Source of the DNA: Candidatus Didemnitutus sp.
GTDB lineage: Bacteria > Verrucomicrobiota > Verrucomicrobiia > Opitutales > Opitutaceae
Direction of reading: 5' to 3'
Length of the DNA stretch: 64,000 nt
Assembly: GCA_023701285.1 (NCBI GenBank)
Contig: JAMPXH010000002.1
Coordinates: forward strand, 1 to 64,000
In this document: positions 16,090 through 24,457 of the stretch, piece by piece
Layout of the letters: the number at the start of each line of letters is the position of its first letter
Numbering within the stretch: position 1 is the first letter of the stretch
The notes under the pieces: model-generated
Databases searched by the model: none
Seen by the model: the letters and a program-made list of their open reading frames with translations, nothing else
Told to the model about the DNA's origin: nothing
Position numbers and translations under genes: made by a program

Positions 16090-16785
16090 ATGAACATCCG
16101 CCGCCTTAGCTGCCGGTTTGCCCTGCTCCTGCTGCCCGTCAGCTCCGCCTTCGCGCAATTCTCGCTCGTGGAGACCGGCGGCACGTTCCGCACCGACGCC
16201 ACCAACCTCGCCGCCGCGAGCCAAGGCGCGACCGCCATCGGCTTCGACGAGCTGGGCACGCCGAACCACCACTACATCGCCAACGTCAACGACGGCCTCT
16301 ACGGCAACTACGCCAGCTGGATCGGCCTGAACGACAGCATCTCCTCCACCGCCTCGTGGGTCGGCGTGCGCTTCGCCTCGCCCGTCAGCATCGGCGCCTT
16401 CGCCTTCGGCCGCGACAATCTCGGTGCCTTCGCCGATCGCGCCACCGTGGCGCCTTACCGCATCGAGTTCACCACCGACGCCACGGTCTACACCGATCCC
16501 GCGGCCGCCGTCTGGGAACTCGTCGGCGTCATCGACCACACCGCCGCCGGCACGCCGCAACCGCACCTGCGGCACCTCTACAATCTCACCACGGCGGAGC
16601 CGCTCACCAACGTCCTCGCCTTCCGTCTGCTCACGTCCTCGGGCATGACCTACGGCAACGCCATCGACGAACTCGAGGTTTACGGCAGCGCGACGCCGAT
16701 CCCGGAACCCGCCGCGGTCGCGACGCTCCTCGGCCTCGCGGCGCTCGCGCTCGGCGCGCTGCGTCGGCGCATGCAGCGCCACTGA
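16090..16785 (+). CDS. PEP-CTERM sorting-domain protein (paralogue 1)
   Basis: The 231-residue product has a signal peptide ending SSAFA and a mature start QFSLVETGGTFRTDATNLAA. The body is beta-rich, and the C-terminal tripartite anchor is IPEPAAVATLLGLAALALGALRRR. The anchor predicts processing by an exosortase (none in this window) and surface or matrix export. It is paralogous to the gene at 19060 over its whole body (shared QFSLV, FRTDATNLAA, LNDG/VNDG-YGN, AFGRDN, AIDE motifs). The two copies flank a sensor kinase and response regulator. A role in extracellular matrix or adhesion is only an inference. Confidence 0.85.
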   Translation: MNIRRLSCRFALLLLPVSSAFAQFSLVETGGTFRTDATNLAAASQGATAIGFDELGTPNHHYIANVNDGLYGNYASWIGLNDSISSTASWVGVRFASPVSIGAFAFGRDNLGAFADRATVAPYRIEFTTDATVYTDPAAAVWELVGVIDHTAAGTPQPHLRHLYNLTTAEPLTNVLAFRLLTSSGMTYGNAIDELEVYGSATPIPEPAAVATLLGLAALALGALRRRMQRH

Positions 16786-16857
16786 GCAACTCCGCGCAAC
16801 GTCACGGCGCTGCGCCCGACGTCGCGGCGCAGGACCGCGCGCTCAGGCGCGGATTCG

Positions 16858-17535
16858 CTATCGCCCCTCGCCTTGCAGCAACCGCACCACCGCTTCGGTG
16901 CGCGAGCGCACGCGCCATTTGCCGTAGATCGAGGCAAGTTGGTTCTTCACGGTCGAGACCGCGATGCCGAGGCGTGTGGCGACCTCCTTGTCGCTGAGAC
17001 CGCTGGCGACGAGCGTGAGCACCTCGTGCTCGCGCGGGGAGAGTGAGCACAGTTCCTTTGCACCCGCAGAAGGACTCGCCGCCGCGGGCGCGATCGCCGG
17101 CCGGCGCAACAGTTCCAGCACGCGCCGCGCGATGCCCGGCGACATCGGCGCACCGCCGTCCACGGCCTCGTCAACGCAGGCCACGAGGTCATCCGAACCG
17201 ATGCCCTTGAGCAAATAGCCGCTCGCCCCGGCACGGATGCATTCCAGCAACGCGTCGTCGCGATCGACCCCGGTCAACATCACCACCTTCAAATTCGCGT
17301 CCTGCGCCAGAAAGCGTTCGACCGCCTGCGCGCCGCTCACGCCCGGCAGACGCAGGTCGAGCAACAACACCCGCGGCTTCAACTTCGCGACCTGCACCAA
17401 TGCGGCGTCGACCTCGGCCGTCTCAATCTCGACGCGGTAACGCCCGGTCGCCGCGAGCAACTGCGCAACATAACGGCGGAACGGCGCGTCGTCTTCGACG
17501 AGCCCCACGGGGATCGATTCCGTGGCGCGGTTCAT
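16858..17535 (-). CDS. NarL/FixJ-type response regulator
   Basis: The 225-residue product has an N-terminal receiver domain with the acidic pair EDD near residue 15, phospho-acceptor Asp in LLLDLRLPG near 60, and MLTG and LLKG later in the domain. The LuxR-type HTH is near 155-220 (LSPREHEVLTLVASGLSDKEVATRLGIAVSTVKNQ). It is a DNA-binding regulator activated by the histidine kinase whose stop codon overlaps its ATG by 4 bp. Nearby candidate targets are the two PEP-CTERM paralogues on either side. Confidence 0.93.
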   Translation of the reverse strand: MNRATESIPVGLVEDDAPFRRYVAQLLAATGRYRVEIETAEVDAALVQVAKLKPRVLLLDLRLPGVSGAQAVERFLAQDANLKVVMLTGVDRDDALLECIRAGASGYLLKGIGSDDLVACVDEAVDGGAPMSPGIARRVLELLRRPAIAPAAASPSAGAKELCSLSPREHEVLTLVASGLSDKEVATRLGIAVSTVKNQLASIYGKWRVRSRTEAVVRLLQGEGR

Positions 17536-18950
17536 GCGACGACAGGCTCCGTTGCCGCGGGCAATTCCACCCAGAAGACGCTGCCGCCCCCGTTGCTGGC
17601 CGGATCGCAGCCGACGCGCCCGCCCATTGCTTCCGCCAGACGCAAGGCAAACGCGAGCCCGAGACCGTGACTCGCTTCGCCGCCGGTCGGTCGCGCCGCG
17701 CCGCGCCCGAATTTCCGGAACAGATGCGGGCGGTCCTCCGGCGCGATGCCCGGACCGGCATCGATGATCACCGCGCGCCACCCCGCGGCGCGACGCTCGA
17801 TGCCCAGCCGGATCGTCGCGTCAGGCGGCGAATACTTCAGCGCGTTGGTGAGGAAATTATCGAGCACCTGGCCGAGCAGCGATGCGTCCGCGGTCACATC
17901 CGGCTTTTCGTCCGGCAGCGGCAGCAGCGCGAGACGCTGGCGCTTGGCGGCCGCCGTGGCCGTGTGCCGCGACGAGGCTTCGCGCAACTCCCCCGCCAGA
18001 TCGAGGCGCGCCAGGCGCGCCTCCGCGGCGCGGCCCTCCGCGGCGTGCGCGCCGAGGTAGTCGGTGACGAGCCCGAGCATGCGCGCGGCCTGCTGCCGGA
18101 TCTCGGCGAGCGCGGTTTGCCGCGCTTCCGCCGTCGGCAGTTTGTCCGCTTCGAGCATCTCCGCGAATCCGCGCACGATCGCCAGCGGGGCGCGCAGATC
18201 GTGCGCAGCGATCGTCATGAACTCCGCCTGCTCCGCGCTGAGGCGCGCGAGCCGATCATTCGACACCGCCAGCTGCGCCGCGAGCTGGCGCGCGTGCTCG
18301 CGCTGGGCGAACATCGCGCGCTCTCCTTTTTCGCGCCACCAGCTCAAGACCAGCACGGCGGTGCCGATGCCGACGAAGCTGCTCGTGATGAGGTTCACCC
18401 CGTAGGTCTGCGCGGCCGGCAGCGTCAGCGCGAAGAACATCCACATGCCGCCCAGGCTCGCCAGCGTCACACCCGCGATCTGCACGAAACGGAATGGCAG
18501 CGCGAAGATCGAAAGCACCAGCACCGTCAGCGAGTCGAGCGCGACATTGCCGGGCCACCCGCCGTTCGGGAAATACCACGAGTGGTGCCAGTTCATCAGC
18601 GCCAGCCCCCAGCAGGGCAGCACGGTCGCGGCCGCGTTGATCCACTCCGAACGCCGGCGATTCTCCGGCAGGAACGTGCCGAGAAACATCAGCAGCCACG
18701 CCGGCACGACGATGAAAAACCGGTGCTGCAACGCGAGGGCGATGAACTCAGGGGCGCGCGCGCCGGAGATGCGCGCGTCGTTCCAGCCGACCGCCGCGAC
18801 CACCAGCAGCGCGACCGCCGCCATCGCCCGCTGCCGCAGCAAGGTGGCCGCGTGGCGTTCGTTGAGAAACCGCGTCTCGACGGCGGGGTCGGAAAAGCGC
18901 AGGCGCTTGGCCTGTTGCTCCAGGCTGGACGTCGTGGAAGGCGAACTCAT
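17532..18950 (-). CDS. Membrane sensor histidine kinase
   Basis: From ATG 18950 the product has 472 residues. Residues of about 35-195 form five or six membrane helices (for example AMAAVALLVVAAVGW, FIVVPAWLLMFLGTFLP) with no large extracellular loop. The sensor is therefore probably intramembrane. A short coiled linker leads to the H-box AHDLRAPLAIVRGFAEML near residue 248 and the ATPase motifs NALKYSP, DAGPGIAPEDRPHLFRKFGRG and SHGLGLAFAL. It is translationally coupled to the downstream regulator. It is divergent from the PEP-CTERM gene at 19060 with a 109-bp shared upstream region. Confidence 0.92.
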   Translation of the reverse strand: MSSPSTTSSLEQQAKRLRFSDPAVETRFLNERHAATLLRQRAMAAVALLVVAAVGWNDARISGARAPEFIALALQHRFFIVVPAWLLMFLGTFLPENRRRSEWINAAATVLPCWGLALMNWHHSWYFPNGGWPGNVALDSLTVLVLSIFALPFRFVQIAGVTLASLGGMWMFFALTLPAAQTYGVNLITSSFVGIGTAVLVLSWWREKGERAMFAQREHARQLAAQLAVSNDRLARLSAEQAEFMTIAAHDLRAPLAIVRGFAEMLEADKLPTAEARQTALAEIRQQAARMLGLVTDYLGAHAAEGRAAEARLARLDLAGELREASSRHTATAAAKRQRLALLPLPDEKPDVTADASLLGQVLDNFLTNALKYSPPDATIRLGIERRAAGWRAVIIDAGPGIAPEDRPHLFRKFGRGAARPTGGEASHGLGLAFALRLAEAMGGRVGCDPASNGGGSVFWVELPAATEPVVA

Positions 18951-19059
18951 CGGGGCGCGCGCAGCCAATTGCACCACGCCGCCCCCGTCCATAGTTCTTT
19001 TGCGCTAGTGCGTCTGCCGGATCGCCCCGCCGCGCGCCGCGGGTTTGTTCGTCCGCGCC

Positions 19060-20205
19060 ATGAACCGCACCCCACGAATCACCCTTCCCCTGCTGGCGCT
19101 GGCTTTTCTCTCCGGCGTGCCGACCACCGCGCTGGCCCAGTTTTCGCTCGTGCAAACGGGCGGGACCTTCCGCACGGATGCGACCAATCTCGCCGCCGGC
19201 GGCACCGCGTTCTCCTCCAGCGAAATCGGCGTGGCTCCCCACACCACGGCCGGCCTGAACGATGGCGTCTATGGCAACTCGAGCAGCTGGATCGGCGACG
19301 GGTCCACCAGTTCCGCCGGCATCCTGCTCGGCACCGGCTCGACGCTCAGTTCGTTCGCCTTCGGCCGCGACAATACGGCCGTCTACTCCGATCGCAGCAC
19401 AGGCAATTACACGTTTTACTACACGACCGACCCCGGCCTGAACTCCGGCAACGCGCTCTCCGCCAACTGGACCTCGCTCGGCTCGCTCACCTATCCCGGA
19501 ACCACCTCGCAGCCCTCGCTCCGCAATCTCTACAACCTCGACAGCCCGGTCTCCGGCGCGACGGGCTTCCGCATCGTCTCGCCCGGCGGCACCGCCATCG
19601 ACGAGATCGAGCTTTACTCCACCACCGCGGTCACTCCGCCGCCGAGTCCCGGCGTCAGCAATCTCGCCGCCGGGGCCCTCGGAGGCATCACGCGCGCGCA
19701 GAATCAGTTTATCGGTCAGGCCTTCACCACCGGCACGGGCGCAGGGTTCCACCTCGACCACGTGACGCTTGGCTTCGGCTCCGGCACCGGCCCGATGAAT
19801 TTTTCCGTCACGCTCCGGGCCAATACCGGCGGCAATCTGCCCGGTGAAGTTCTGGCCACCCTGAGCGGACCGACCACCGTTTCGAGCGGCCTGCTGAATT
19901 ACTCCGCCGAGGGCGTGACGCTCGATCCGGAGACCATGTATTGGGTCACCTGGGGCTTCACGTCAGGCACGGGCAATTTCCTGACCAACACCGGCAGCGG
20001 CGTCACCGAAGGGGCCTGGACCCTCTACAACCGCTACGCCGTCTCCTTCAACGACACGACTTGGTTTGAGTCCTCCCAAGGTTACTACATGCAGTTCGCA
20101 GTCGCCGCCACCGCCATCCCCGAGCCATCGACCTATGCGGCGCTGGCCGGACTCGCAGCCCTCGGGCTTGCGCTCTGGCGGCGGCAGAAGACGCGCGGCG
20201 CTTGA
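19060..20205 (+). CDS. PEP-CTERM protein with extra choice-of-anchor R-like domain (paralogue 2)
   Basis: The 381-residue product begins with a signal peptide ending TALA. Its first module of about 185 residues is paralogous to the gene at 16090 (QFSLVQTGGTFRTDATNLAA, AFGRDN, AIDEIELYS). A second module of about 150 residues follows (NQFIGQAFTTGTGAGFHLDHVTLGF ... FSVTLRANTGGNLPGEVLATL). It resembles the choice-of-anchor R domain of surface proteins. The C-terminus is a PEP-CTERM anchor (IPEPSTYAALAGLAALGLALWRRQ). Export through an exosortase pathway is expected. Start ATG 19060 puts the signal peptide at the N-terminus. Confidence 0.87.
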   Translation: MNRTPRITLPLLALAFLSGVPTTALAQFSLVQTGGTFRTDATNLAAGGTAFSSSEIGVAPHTTAGLNDGVYGNSSSWIGDGSTSSAGILLGTGSTLSSFAFGRDNTAVYSDRSTGNYTFYYTTDPGLNSGNALSANWTSLGSLTYPGTTSQPSLRNLYNLDSPVSGATGFRIVSPGGTAIDEIELYSTTAVTPPPSPGVSNLAAGALGGITRAQNQFIGQAFTTGTGAGFHLDHVTLGFGSGTGPMNFSVTLRANTGGNLPGEVLATLSGPTTVSSGLLNYSAEGVTLDPETMYWVTWGFTSGTGNFLTNTGSGVTEGAWTLYNRYAVSFNDTTWFESSQGYYMQFAVAATAIPEPSTYAALAGLAALGLALWRRQKTRGA

Positions 20206-20273
20206 GGCAGATTGACGTCCACCGCAGTCGCAGGACCAATCCGGTGAGGGCGCTGCCCCGCCCCACCGCGCGC

Positions 20274-21284
20274 TCAGGCGCACATCAGGAAGTCCGCGCC
20301 CTCCCGCCGGCCGGTGGCGAGCAGGCTGGTGCGGATGAAATCGCGCGCTCCGCGCACGCCGACGTAGCCGAGCACGAAAGTCTCCTCCGCCGGCGGCAAT
20401 TCCGCGGGCGGCACGACGGGCACGCCGCCGATCTTCTTGCCGGTCTTCTTCGCATCGACGTCGACATAGCCGGCGATGCGCACGCCTTTCTCGACCAGGT
20501 GCGCCACGCGCTGCCGCGTGGGCCGGCCCGAGCCCCACACCCAGACCGGACGCGCCGGATCGTTCTCCCGTTTCAGCCACTCGGCGATCCACTGCGCCTT
20601 CAACCGGAAGAAGGCCTCCGGAGCGTAGCGCGGATCCGTGCGCGAGAGCCGGTCGGGGGAATCGTTCCACGTGACAAGTTCCTCGGGCAGCTTCGCCATG
20701 TGCACGTCGGCATCGAGCCAACGCAGCCACAACTCGTAATCCTCCGGGAAATCGCCCGCGCGGTAGGCACCGTGATCCTCCACGAGGTGCCGCCGGAACA
20801 TCACGCTCGGATGCGCAAAGGGCGACTCGACGAAGCGGTTCAGCGCGATCTCCTCCGGCGTGAGCAGCGAATTGAGCCAATCCACGTGCAACGCGTAGCC
20901 CGCCTGCGCGGCCCGGTCGCCGCCGTGGCGCACGCGGCAACCGACGAGGCCGATGTCCGGATGCAGCCGCAGATACTCCGCCTGCGCGGCGAGGCGCGCC
21001 GGCTCGGACTCGTCGTCCGCATCCATGCGCGCGACGAATTCGCCCGTGGCGGACTGCAACCCCGCGTTGAGCGCCGCGACGATGCCGCCCTTGGTGCGCA
21101 GGATGCGGATGCGCGGGTCGATCTGCGCCATCTCGATGAGCACGAAGCGCGACGCGTCCTTGGAGCCGTCGTCGATCGCGATGAGTTCCCAATCGGCCAG
21201 GGTCTGGCTTTGGATGCTGGCGACGGCACGGGCGATGGTGGCGCCCGCGTTGCGCACGGGCATGACGACGGAGACTAACGGCAT
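20274..21284 (-). CDS. Family 2 glycosyltransferase
   Basis: The 336-residue product opens with the GT-A strand VSVVMPVRNAGATIARAVASI, followed by AIDDGSKD and the metal-binding RMDADDE near residue 90. It has no clear membrane helix. The C-terminal 80 residues (VWGSGRPTRQRVAHLVEKGVRIAGYVDVDAKK) form a second, nucleotide-fold-like segment found in some GT2 proteins. It transfers a sugar from an activated donor to an unknown acceptor, probably in surface-polysaccharide or glycoprotein assembly. It is convergent with the PEP-CTERM gene; no other polysaccharide gene is nearby. Confidence 0.9.
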   Translation of the reverse strand: MPLVSVVMPVRNAGATIARAVASIQSQTLADWELIAIDDGSKDASRFVLIEMAQIDPRIRILRTKGGIVAALNAGLQSATGEFVARMDADDESEPARLAAQAEYLRLHPDIGLVGCRVRHGGDRAAQAGYALHVDWLNSLLTPEEIALNRFVESPFAHPSVMFRRHLVEDHGAYRAGDFPEDYELWLRWLDADVHMAKLPEELVTWNDSPDRLSRTDPRYAPEAFFRLKAQWIAEWLKRENDPARPVWVWGSGRPTRQRVAHLVEKGVRIAGYVDVDAKKTGKKIGGVPVVPPAELPPAEETFVLGYVGVRGARDFIRTSLLATGRREGADFLMCA

Positions 21285-21405
21285 GCCCGCACGCTAGGTG
21301 AATGGCCGGGGATTCGGCGAGCCGCGAAACGCGGCGCCGCGGATCATCGGCCCGTTTTCCCGGATCGCCGCCGGCGAGCGAGCCGGCGGAACGGCGCCAC
21401 CGCCG

Positions 21406-22032
21406 TCAGTTCGCCGTGCGCTCGGGCGCGATCGCGCCCTTCTGCTGGAGCTTCTTCACCTTCGGCTTGATGACGAAGGTGCAGTAGCGGGCGTTGGGGT
21501 TGTTCTTGAAGTAGTCCTGATGGGAGGCCTCGGCGTCGTAGAATTTCCCGAGCGGCGTGATCTCGGTGACGATCGGGTCGTCCCACTGGGCCTGCGCGGC
21601 GATCTTGGCGCGGGCGGCCGCGCGCTGCTGCGCCTCGTTGGCGTAGAAGATGGCCGAGCGATACTGCGTGCCCTCGTCCGCGCCCTGGCGGTTGAGCGTG
21701 GTCGGGTCGTGCGAATCGAAGAACAGCCCGAGCAGCTGCTCGTAGCTGACGACCGCCGGATCGAACTCGATGCGCGTGGCCTCCGCGTGCCCCGTGGTGC
21801 CGGCGCAGACCTGCTGATAGGTCGGGTTGGCGACGTGGCCGCCGGTGTAGCCGCTGACGACGCGCTTCACGCCGGGCACGTGCTCGAACACCGCTTCGGT
21901 GCACCAAAAGCAGCCGCTGGCGAAGACGGCCGTCTCGGTCTGGCCGGTGCCGCCGGCCGCGGAGGTGGGATTCGTGGTCATCAGGAAAAGCGCCGCGAGC
22001 GCGGCGGGAAGGAGGCGGGAGGTAAGGGACAT
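21406..22032 (-). CDS. msrA: Exported peptide methionine sulfoxide reductase MsrA
   Basis: The 208-residue product has a signal peptide (MSLTSRLLPAALAALFLM) and the MsrA active-site motif SGCFWCTEAVFEHVPGV near residue 40. It continues with GYTGGHVANPTYQQVC and SHDPTTLNRQGADEGTQYRSAIF. The enzyme reduces methionine-S-sulfoxide in proteins. With the signal peptide it likely acts in the periplasm or on the surface. No MsrB partner is adjacent. Start at ATG 22032. Confidence 0.93.
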   Translation of the reverse strand: MSLTSRLLPAALAALFLMTTNPTSAAGGTGQTETAVFASGCFWCTEAVFEHVPGVKRVVSGYTGGHVANPTYQQVCAGTTGHAEATRIEFDPAVVSYEQLLGLFFDSHDPTTLNRQGADEGTQYRSAIFYANEAQQRAAARAKIAAQAQWDDPIVTEITPLGKFYDAEASHQDYFKNNPNARYCTFVIKPKVKKLQQKGAIAPERTAN

Positions 22033-22088
22033 GCTTGAAGATACGAGCGACGGCGGCGGACGGATATTCCGCGCCGGCGCGAGAGGGT

Positions 22089-22478
22089 TCAGCGGGCGGG
22101 CTGGATCAGCTCGACCTCGTAGCCCTCGGGGGCGTCGATGAAGGCGATGAGTGAGCCGCTGCCGGTCTGCGTGGGGCCGTCGCTGAGCGCGAAACCCTTC
22201 CGCTGCAGCTCCACGGCGAAGGCCGCCAGATCCTCCACCTCGAACGCGAGGTGCATCAGGTCGGGCTGCACCTGCACAGGCGGGGCCATGCCGGCGGGCA
22301 TCTGGCAAAGCTCGATCTCCTCATCGCTGTTCGGCGTGGCGAGGAACACCAGCTGCGCCCCGCGCGGCGACGTGTGCCGGCGCGTCACCTTGAGGCCGAG
22401 CGCCTGTTCGTAGAACCGCACCGTGCGCTCGACATCGTTCACGCGCAGGCGGGTGTGGAGGAGTTTTTTCACGACCAT
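22089..22478 (-). CDS. Glyoxalase/VOC family protein (lactoylglutathione-lyase-like)
   Basis: The 129-residue product matches single-chain glyoxalase I proteins: LLHTRLRVNDVERTVRFYEQALGLKVTRR, HLAFEVEDL and a terminal DAPEGYEVELIQ with the metal-binding Glu. It is built of paired beta-alpha-beta-beta-beta modules. GloA converts the glutathione hemithioacetal of methylglyoxal to lactoylglutathione; because the VOC fold is used widely, the substrate is probable rather than certain. It is 56 bp upstream of msrA on the same strand, a plausible small damage-response unit. Confidence 0.85.
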   Translation of the reverse strand: MVVKKLLHTRLRVNDVERTVRFYEQALGLKVTRRHTSPRGAQLVFLATPNSDEEIELCQMPAGMAPPVQVQPDLMHLAFEVEDLAAFAVELQRKGFALSDGPTQTGSGSLIAFIDAPEGYEVELIQPAR

Positions 22479-22547
22479 GCCGGCACCCTAGGCCAGAGCG
22501 GCCGGAAGGCAAATCCTGCGCAGCCTGCGTCGCGCAACCGCGCGCGC

Positions 22548-23372
22548 TCAGGGTTTCCCGGCGGGCGCGGGAGCGCTCGGCGCCGGCGAGACCGGCGCAA
22601 ACGCAGGCACCACACGCTCGGACGCCGGGTCGACGGTCGGCGTCACCGGTGCGGATTCGGCGGGCGCGGGCGTCGCCGGCGGTTGGTCCGCCTTGCGGTC
22701 GCGCGGGCGGCGCGCATCCCAGCTGAGCGTGGCGATCGCATCGAGCGGCACCGCCGCCGCGCGCTTGGTTTCCGGATAATACAGGAAAACGAACCGCGCC
22801 GTCGTGCCGAGCAACGTCACCTCGGCTGGCGCCGCACCTTCACGCGCGCCGACCTTGAACTCCACGGTCACGGACGGGAAACCGCCGGCGCGCGCGCGCT
22901 TCGCCTGCCAGCTTGAGTAGAGCATGGTGAACAGCGCCGCGTAGGTGATGATGAACGCCGCCTGCATCGACGGCGCCAGGCGCCGCGCCTTCTCGCGGCT
23001 CTTGGCCAGCTTCTCGTCGCTGCCGCGCAGGCGCGGCCAGCGCCGGAACACCTGCGCCATGATCCCCAGCGTCGCCCGCATGTAAGCCCAGTAGAACACC
23101 AGCCCGAGCGAAGCCATCGCCACCGTCAACGGCTCGCGCACGACGACCATCAGGAAGTCCGCCGCGTCGCTGAACTCGAGCACGTTGAGCTGGAAGCGGC
23201 GGAAGAACAGGAACTGGTAGAACAACCCGACGACCGAGAGCGCAAGATACACCGTCGAAAGGACGAGGCCGGGATTGTCGCGCAACCAGCCGGGCACGCG
23301 CAGGCGCGGCCGCCAGATTTCCCAATCGGGCGCCGTCGAGGGCAGGTCTTGTTCCGGAGGCAAGGAATTCAA
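22548..23372 (-). CDS. Hypothetical membrane protein with proline-rich tail
   Basis: The 274-residue product has three membrane helices (about 35-55, 75-95 and 135-150). A soluble beta-rich region follows (VTVEFKVGAREGAAPAEVTLLGTTARFVFLYYPETKRAAAVPLD). The last 60 residues are a disordered Pro/Ala-rich tail. I do not recognise a family; the middle resembles small cytoplasmic domains of some E. coli-type inner-membrane proteins of unknown function. It is the first gene of a minus-strand group with the VOC and msrA genes, 69 bp from the former. Confidence 0.65.
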   Translation of the reverse strand: MNSLPPEQDLPSTAPDWEIWRPRLRVPGWLRDNPGLVLSTVYLALSVVGLFYQFLFFRRFQLNVLEFSDAADFLMVVVREPLTVAMASLGLVFYWAYMRATLGIMAQVFRRWPRLRGSDEKLAKSREKARRLAPSMQAAFIITYAALFTMLYSSWQAKRARAGGFPSVTVEFKVGAREGAAPAEVTLLGTTARFVFLYYPETKRAAAVPLDAIATLSWDARRPRDRKADQPPATPAPAESAPVTPTVDPASERVVPAFAPVSPAPSAPAPAGKP

Positions 23373-23490
23373 ACCGCGCGGAAGGTGAATCAGCGCGCGC
23401 GCGAGTCAACGCCACAGGCGCCGCCACGCCCTCCGCCGTAATTTTTGGTGTCTCTCTGCGCCGCTTTGTGGCCAAATCCCGCCTCCTGCC

Positions 23491-24444
23491 ATGTCGCTGT
23501 CGTTCGCCGAAATCACCGCCGCCCGCGCCCGCATCGCACCGCACATCACGCGGACTCCCGTGCTGGTGCACGAAGGGATCGATGCCGAGTGCGGCGCCCA
23601 GCTCTTCTTCAAGTGCGAGAACCTCCAGGCCGCCGGCGCCTTCAAGACGCGCGGCGCCTGCAACGCCATCTTCGCGCTCAGCCCGGAACAGGCCGCGCGC
23701 GGCGTCGTCACACACTCCTCCGGCAACCACGGCGCCGCCATCGCGCGCGCGGCGCAGCGGCGCGGCATCCCGGCACACATCGTCATGCCGCACAACGCGC
23801 CGCAGGCGAAGATCCGTAACGTGCAGGGCTTCGGCGGACGCGTCGTGTTCTCCGAGCCGAACCTCACCGCCCGCGAAGCCGCCTGCGCCGCGATCGTCGC
23901 GGCCACCAGCGCGCGGCTGATCCACCCCTTCGACGACTACGACGTCATGGCCGGCCAGGGCACCGCGACCGTCGAGCTGCTCGAGGATGCACCCGCGCTC
24001 GATTTCCTGCTCGCACCCGTCGGCGGCGGCGGCCTCCTCTCCGGCAGTGCGATCGCCGGCCGGCACCTGCGCCCGGAGCTGCGCGTGATCGGCGTCGAGC
24101 CCGCACTGGCGGACGATGTGGCGCAATCCTTCCGCGCCCGCCGGCGCATCGCCATCGCCTCCGCCCCCACGATCGCCGACGGCCTGCGCACCAATCTCGT
24201 CGGCGAAAAGACCTTCCCGCTCATCCTGGAAAACGTCGCCGACATCGTGACGGTGTCCGAGGCGGAGATCGTCGCCGCCATGCGCGAGCTCTGGGAAAAG
24301 CTGAAGCTCGTCGTCGAGGCGTCCAGCGCCGTGCCCTTCGCCGCGGTGCGCGCAGGCAAGGTCGACGTCCGCGGCAAACGCGTGGGCCTCATCCTCACGG
24401 GCGGCAACGTCGACCTCGACCAAGTCCCGTGGCTGAAAACCTGA
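23491..24444 (+). CDS. PLP-dependent serine/threonine dehydratase or serine racemase
   Basis: The 317-residue product is a fold-type II PLP enzyme. The Schiff-base lysine is in QAAGAFKTRGACNA near residue 53, the phosphate-binding and substrate loop SSGNHGAAIA near 80, and the glycine loop VGGGGLLSGSAIA near 178. Length, lack of a C-terminal ACT domain and motif set fit catabolic threonine/serine dehydratases and eukaryote-like serine racemases, which cannot be told apart here. The next gene, 13 bp downstream, is a D-serine-dehydratase-like enzyme, so D/L-serine interconversion or degradation is the likely context. Confidence 0.87.
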   Translation: MSLSFAEITAARARIAPHITRTPVLVHEGIDAECGAQLFFKCENLQAAGAFKTRGACNAIFALSPEQAARGVVTHSSGNHGAAIARAAQRRGIPAHIVMPHNAPQAKIRNVQGFGGRVVFSEPNLTAREAACAAIVAATSARLIHPFDDYDVMAGQGTATVELLEDAPALDFLLAPVGGGGLLSGSAIAGRHLRPELRVIGVEPALADDVAQSFRARRRIAIASAPTIADGLRTNLVGEKTFPLILENVADIVTVSEAEIVAAMRELWEKLKLVVEASSAVPFAAVRAGKVDVRGKRVGLILTGGNVDLDQVPWLKT

Positions 24445-24457
24445 GAGCGTCCGCGCC

